Position numbers and translations under genes: made by a program
Shown: positions 23,312 through 25,491 of the stretch, piece by piece
Layout of the letters: every line of letters begins with the position of its first letter
Numbering within the stretch: the first letter of the stretch is position 1
The notes under the pieces: model-generated
The model's input: the letters and a program-made list of their open reading frames with translations, nothing else
The model's database searches: none
Told to the model about the DNA's origin: nothing
From: CAYNSB01 sp964399625
GTDB lineage: Bacteria; Planctomycetota; Phycisphaerae; Phycisphaerales; UBA1924
Assembly (NCBI GenBank): GCA_964399625.1
Contig: CAYNSB010000048.1
Span: 1 to 25,491, forward strand
Direction: 5' to 3'
DNA length: 25,491 nt

Positions 23312-24700
23312 TCAGGGTAGAGCGTCGAGATCGGCGGGAGCGGCGCCCAGCGCGTCGAGGATGCTCGCCTTCGCGAGCGTCTCACGCCATTCCGTGCGCG
23401 GGTCCGAATCAGCGACGATCCCCGCGCCCACCGCGTAATTGAGGCTCCACGACGGGGAAGGGCCGGCGTCGGGCGTGATGACGGCGGTGCGGATGGCGAC
23501 GGCGAGCGTGGCCGAGCCATCGTCGAGAATGTGCGCGATCGCCCCGCAATAGGGGCCCCGCTCGACGGGCTCGAGCTCGTCGATGATCTGCATCGCGCGG
23601 ACCTTGGGCGCACCCGTGACGGACCCCGGCGGGAACGTGGCGCGGAGCACGTCGGCGAACGAGACGCCATCGCGCAGCGTTCCGGAGATCGTCGCCGTCG
23701 CCTGGTGCACGCCGGCGCGTCCGGCATGGGTCTCGATCGCGCGGGGGTGGTCCACCCGCACGGACCCGAACCGGCAGACGCGCCCCAGGTCGTTGCGCAT
23801 CAGGTCCACGATCATCGCGAGCTCGGCGCGATCCTTGGGCGAGCGCTCCAACTCGCCGGGATCGATGGATGCGGGGCGCGTCCCCTTCATCGGTCGCGTG
23901 GTGATTCGCCGGGCGCCGGTGGCGTCGGGAGCGTCGGTGCGCAGGAACAGTTCGGGAGAGAGCGAGGCGATCGCCGGTCGGTGCGCCGCGGGCGACGCGA
24001 CCTCGATGTACGCCCCGAGCCACGGGTCGGCCCGCGCGAGCAGGCGTGCGAACGCCTCTCGCGGCGGGATGGTCAGGCGACCCCGCAGGTGGTGCGCGAG
24101 GTTCGCCTGGAACACATCGCCGGCGCGGATGTACTCGACGACGCGCGCGGCGTCGCGCTCGAACCGGGATTGACCTGTCGCCGAACTCACCTGCGTCAGC
24201 GCCGCCCCGGCGAGCGGCGGGAGCGCGGGCGCCCACCCGCGGAGCGGCTCGAACCGATCAACGCGATGGAGCTCGATGAGCGGAAGGGCCGAGGCCTCGT
24301 CGCGCGTGCGGGCTGCATGGGCGGAGGGCTCGATCCAGCGCCCCAGTTCGTACGACAGGAATCCGATCCAGCCGGATTGGGCATTGCCCCCACCCACCGC
24401 CGGCGCACGATGGTGCGCGAGCAGGGCTTGCAGATCGTTCAGCGGGTCGTGCGAAAGGGCGGTCGGGCTCGCGCGCGGCGACGAATCACCGGGATCGAGC
24501 CATGCGGATCGTGGGCGCCCCGCGGAGTCTCGCACGACGCGGAAGGTGCCCGCGGGATCGCCACAGACCCTCGGCCCGCCATGGGGCGATGAACTCGAGG
24601 ACCACCAAAGACAGGCGGGCAGGCGCGGGTTCGTGAGTGCTTCGGGCACGCCGCGTGTTTGGTGCTCGGTCGGATGCTGATGGCGATTGGAGCCCGTCAC
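23312..24700 (-). CDS. pabB: Aminodeoxychorismate synthase component I
   Basis: Converts chorismate to 4-amino-4-deoxychorismate, the route to p-aminobenzoate and folate, with ammonia from a PabA/TrpG glutaminase not present here. The 462-residue product is a normal-length PabB. Motifs: GWIGFLSYELGRW (109-121), GDVFQANLAHHL (194-205), TTRPMKGTRP (267-276) with the PabB lysine that attacks chorismate, AELAMIVDLMRNDLGRV (292-308) and GSVTGAPKVRAMQIIDE (359-375). The lysine in PMKGT and the missing catalytic His of TrpE decide for PabB. The start is GTG at 24700, supported by a TACCAT hexamer 5 bases before it; the N-terminal ~25 residues are not conserved-looking, so a later start is possible. 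The Nudix gene follows after 6 bases. Confidence 0.92.
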   Translation of the reverse strand: MTGSNRHQHPTEHQTRGVPEALTNPRLPACLWWSSSSSPHGGPRVCGDPAGTFRVVRDSAGRPRSAWLDPGDSSPRASPTALSHDPLNDLQALLAHHRAPAVGGGNAQSGWIGFLSYELGRWIEPSAHAARTRDEASALPLIELHRVDRFEPLRGWAPALPPLAGAALTQVSSATGQSRFERDAARVVEYIRAGDVFQANLAHHLRGRLTIPPREAFARLLARADPWLGAYIEVASPAAHRPAIASLSPELFLRTDAPDATGARRITTRPMKGTRPASIDPGELERSPKDRAELAMIVDLMRNDLGRVCRFGSVRVDHPRAIETHAGRAGVHQATATISGTLRDGVSFADVLRATFPPGSVTGAPKVRAMQIIDELEPVERGPYCGAIAHILDDGSATLAVAIRTAVITPDAGPSPSWSLNYAVGAGIVADSDPRTEWRETLAKASILDALGAAPADLDALP

Positions 24701-24705
24701 GGGGC

Positions 24706-24711
24706 ATGGTA
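24706..24711 (-). promoter_or_regulatory. Putative -10 box of pabB (TACCAT)
   Basis: TACCAT on the minus strand ends 5 bases before the GTG start, the same hexamer and spacing as at mqnA. This supports the GTG at 24700 as the true start. Confidence 0.5.
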
Positions 24712-24824
24712 GAGGTGGCGTGCGGTGGCCGCCGGGGCGGGCGATCGGGGTCGGGCGCGTGGAGGCACGCGGGGGGAAGCACCGGCACGCTCGCGTGCGT
24801 GTTTTCTGCGGGATTTGTGCGACC

Positions 24825-24830
24825 TAAAGT
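24825..24830 (+). promoter_or_regulatory. Putative -10 box of the pyruvate phosphate dikinase gene (TAAAGT)
   Basis: TAAAGT lies 90 bases before the ATG at 24921 in the 220-base divergent spacer with pabB. A weak TTTTCT 17 bases further up could be a -35. This would give an untranslated leader of about 80 bases. Confidence 0.35.
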
Positions 24831-24920
24831 AGTGGTTCCGCCGCGCGCGGGCGTTGGTCTGCGCGCGGGCGTGTGCCGAACCTTTCCCGTTTCTCGTCCT
24901 TCCAACGAGGTGTAGTCGTT

Positions 24921-25491
24921 ATGGCCAAGCGTTCTTCCAAGAGTTCCACCGCGACTGCCCGCCGTCACAGCCCGACGGTGGTCGTGGTCCGCAAGGTTGC
25001 CAAGAAGGTCGCGCGCAAGAGCGCGGGCCCGCAGATCCCCAACCCGCGTCCCAAGCCCGGCAAGATGGTGTACTACTTCGGGCCCGGGCGGGCCGAGGGC
25101 TCGGCGGAGATGAAGCTGCTGCTGGGGGGCAAGGGCGCGAACCTGGCGGACATGACGAGCATCGGGCTGCCCGTGCCGCCCGGGTTCACGATCACGACCG
25201 ACACGTGCGCCGCGTACTACCGCAATGGTCAGCGCCTGCCCACGGGCCTGATGAACGAGGTGCACAAGAACGTCGCGATGCTCGAGAAGGAGCTGGGCAA
25301 GAAGTTCGGCGATAACGCCAACCCGCTGCTCGTCTCGGTGCGCTCGGGCGCGGCCGTCTCCATGCCCGGCATGATGGACACGATCCTGAACCTGGGCCTC
25401 ACCGACGCCTCGGTCGAGGGCTTGGCGAACTCGACGCAGAACCGGCGCTTCGCTTACGACGCGTACCGGCGTCTGATCAACATGTTCGGCG
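24921..25491 (+). CDS. ppdK: Pyruvate, phosphate dikinase (N-terminal part, runs off the window)
   Basis: First 190 residues of pyruvate, phosphate dikinase, which interconverts pyruvate + ATP + Pi with PEP + AMP + PPi in the cytoplasm. Family motifs of the ATP-grasp start are clear: VYYFGPGRAEGSAEMKLLLG (50-69), GGKGANLADMTSIGLPVPPG, then LLVSVRSGAAVSMPGMMDTI and RFAYDAYRRLINMFG at the edge. Before this lie 48 additional residues rich in Lys, Arg and Ser (MAKRSSKSSTATARRHS, then VVVRKVAKKVARKS). Typical bacterial PPDK begins near MVYYFG, which corresponds to M49 here (25065), so M49 is an alternative start; the frame is open and coding-like from 24921, and no better upstream signal was seen for M49. 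PPDK supplies the PEP that PTS enzyme I would use. Confidence 0.93.
   Translation, partial: MAKRSSKSSTATARRHSPTVVVVRKVAKKVARKSAGPQIPNPRPKPGKMVYYFGPGRAEGSAEMKLLLGGKGANLADMTSIGLPVPPGFTITTDTCAAYYRNGQRLPTGLMNEVHKNVAMLEKELGKKFGDNANPLLVSVRSGAAVSMPGMMDTILNLGLTDASVEGLANSTQNRRFAYDAYRRLINMFG

Noticed and set aside
23306..23319. TACCCT hexamer 8 bases before the Nudix start as an internal promoter
   Set aside because: The bases are the last codons and stop of pabB (CTA CCC TGA), so the match may be forced by coding; the genes are probably cotranscribed.
1..25491. tRNA, rRNA, CRISPR array, insertion sequence, prophage or toxin-antitoxin genes
   Set aside because: No cloverleaf-like or rRNA sequence, no regularly spaced repeats, no transposase or integrase motifs and no phage proteins were recognised while reading both strands; small ncRNAs cannot be excluded by eye.

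Overview
The window is a gene-dense, very GC-rich stretch of bacterial chromosome. It holds 18 convincing protein genes, no RNA genes and no mobile elements. The best guess for the host is a planctomycete, probably of the class Phycisphaerae. This rests on several features together: GC of roughly 70 %, a futalosine-pathway MqnA, a TolB-propeller membrane Ser/Thr kinase, a PEGA lipoprotein, PTS enzyme I, pyruvate phosphate dikinase and a highly divergent sigma-like protein. The assignment is inference, because no rRNA or other marker gene is present.

Layout. (1) 1-4145, minus strand: ptsP, then a 504-base leader-like gap, then an RNase E/G gene that runs off the left edge. (2) 4240-5666, plus: an LptB-type ABC ATPase with an extra tail, overlapping by 4 bases a PEGA lipoprotein gene. 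(3) 5674-8490, minus: a 938-residue receptor-type kinase, divergent from a methyltransferase (8641-9411, plus). (4) 9437-11977, minus: mqnA and, 3 bases later, a sigma70-like protein with three extra helix-turn-helix segments. (5) 12091-15831, plus: a NeuD/PglD-type acetyltransferase, trpE, clpS and a D-2-hydroxyacid dehydrogenase. (6) 15838-22804: a glycan block of a large GT-B protein and a GT2 enzyme (minus), an HldE-like enzyme with its two domains in reversed order (plus) and a second GT2 enzyme (plus). (7) 22805-24700, minus: pabB and a Nudix hydrolase, a plausible folate pair. (8) 24921 to the right edge, plus: the start of pyruvate phosphate dikinase with an unusual basic N-terminal extension.

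Common themes. Three enzymes that compete for chorismate lie within 14 kb: MqnA to menaquinone, TrpE to tryptophan and PabB to folate. A second theme is the cell envelope: LptB, the PEGA lipoprotein, the HldE-like enzyme, three glycosyltransferases and the acetyltransferase. A third is a recurring start-site layout: a TAnnnT hexamer sits 5-6 bases before the start codon of five genes and 9 bases before two more, usually without a Shine-Dalgarno sequence, which suggests widespread leaderless transcripts. The most unusual protein is the sigma-like product at 9437-11116. No defence system, CRISPR array or insertion sequence was seen.
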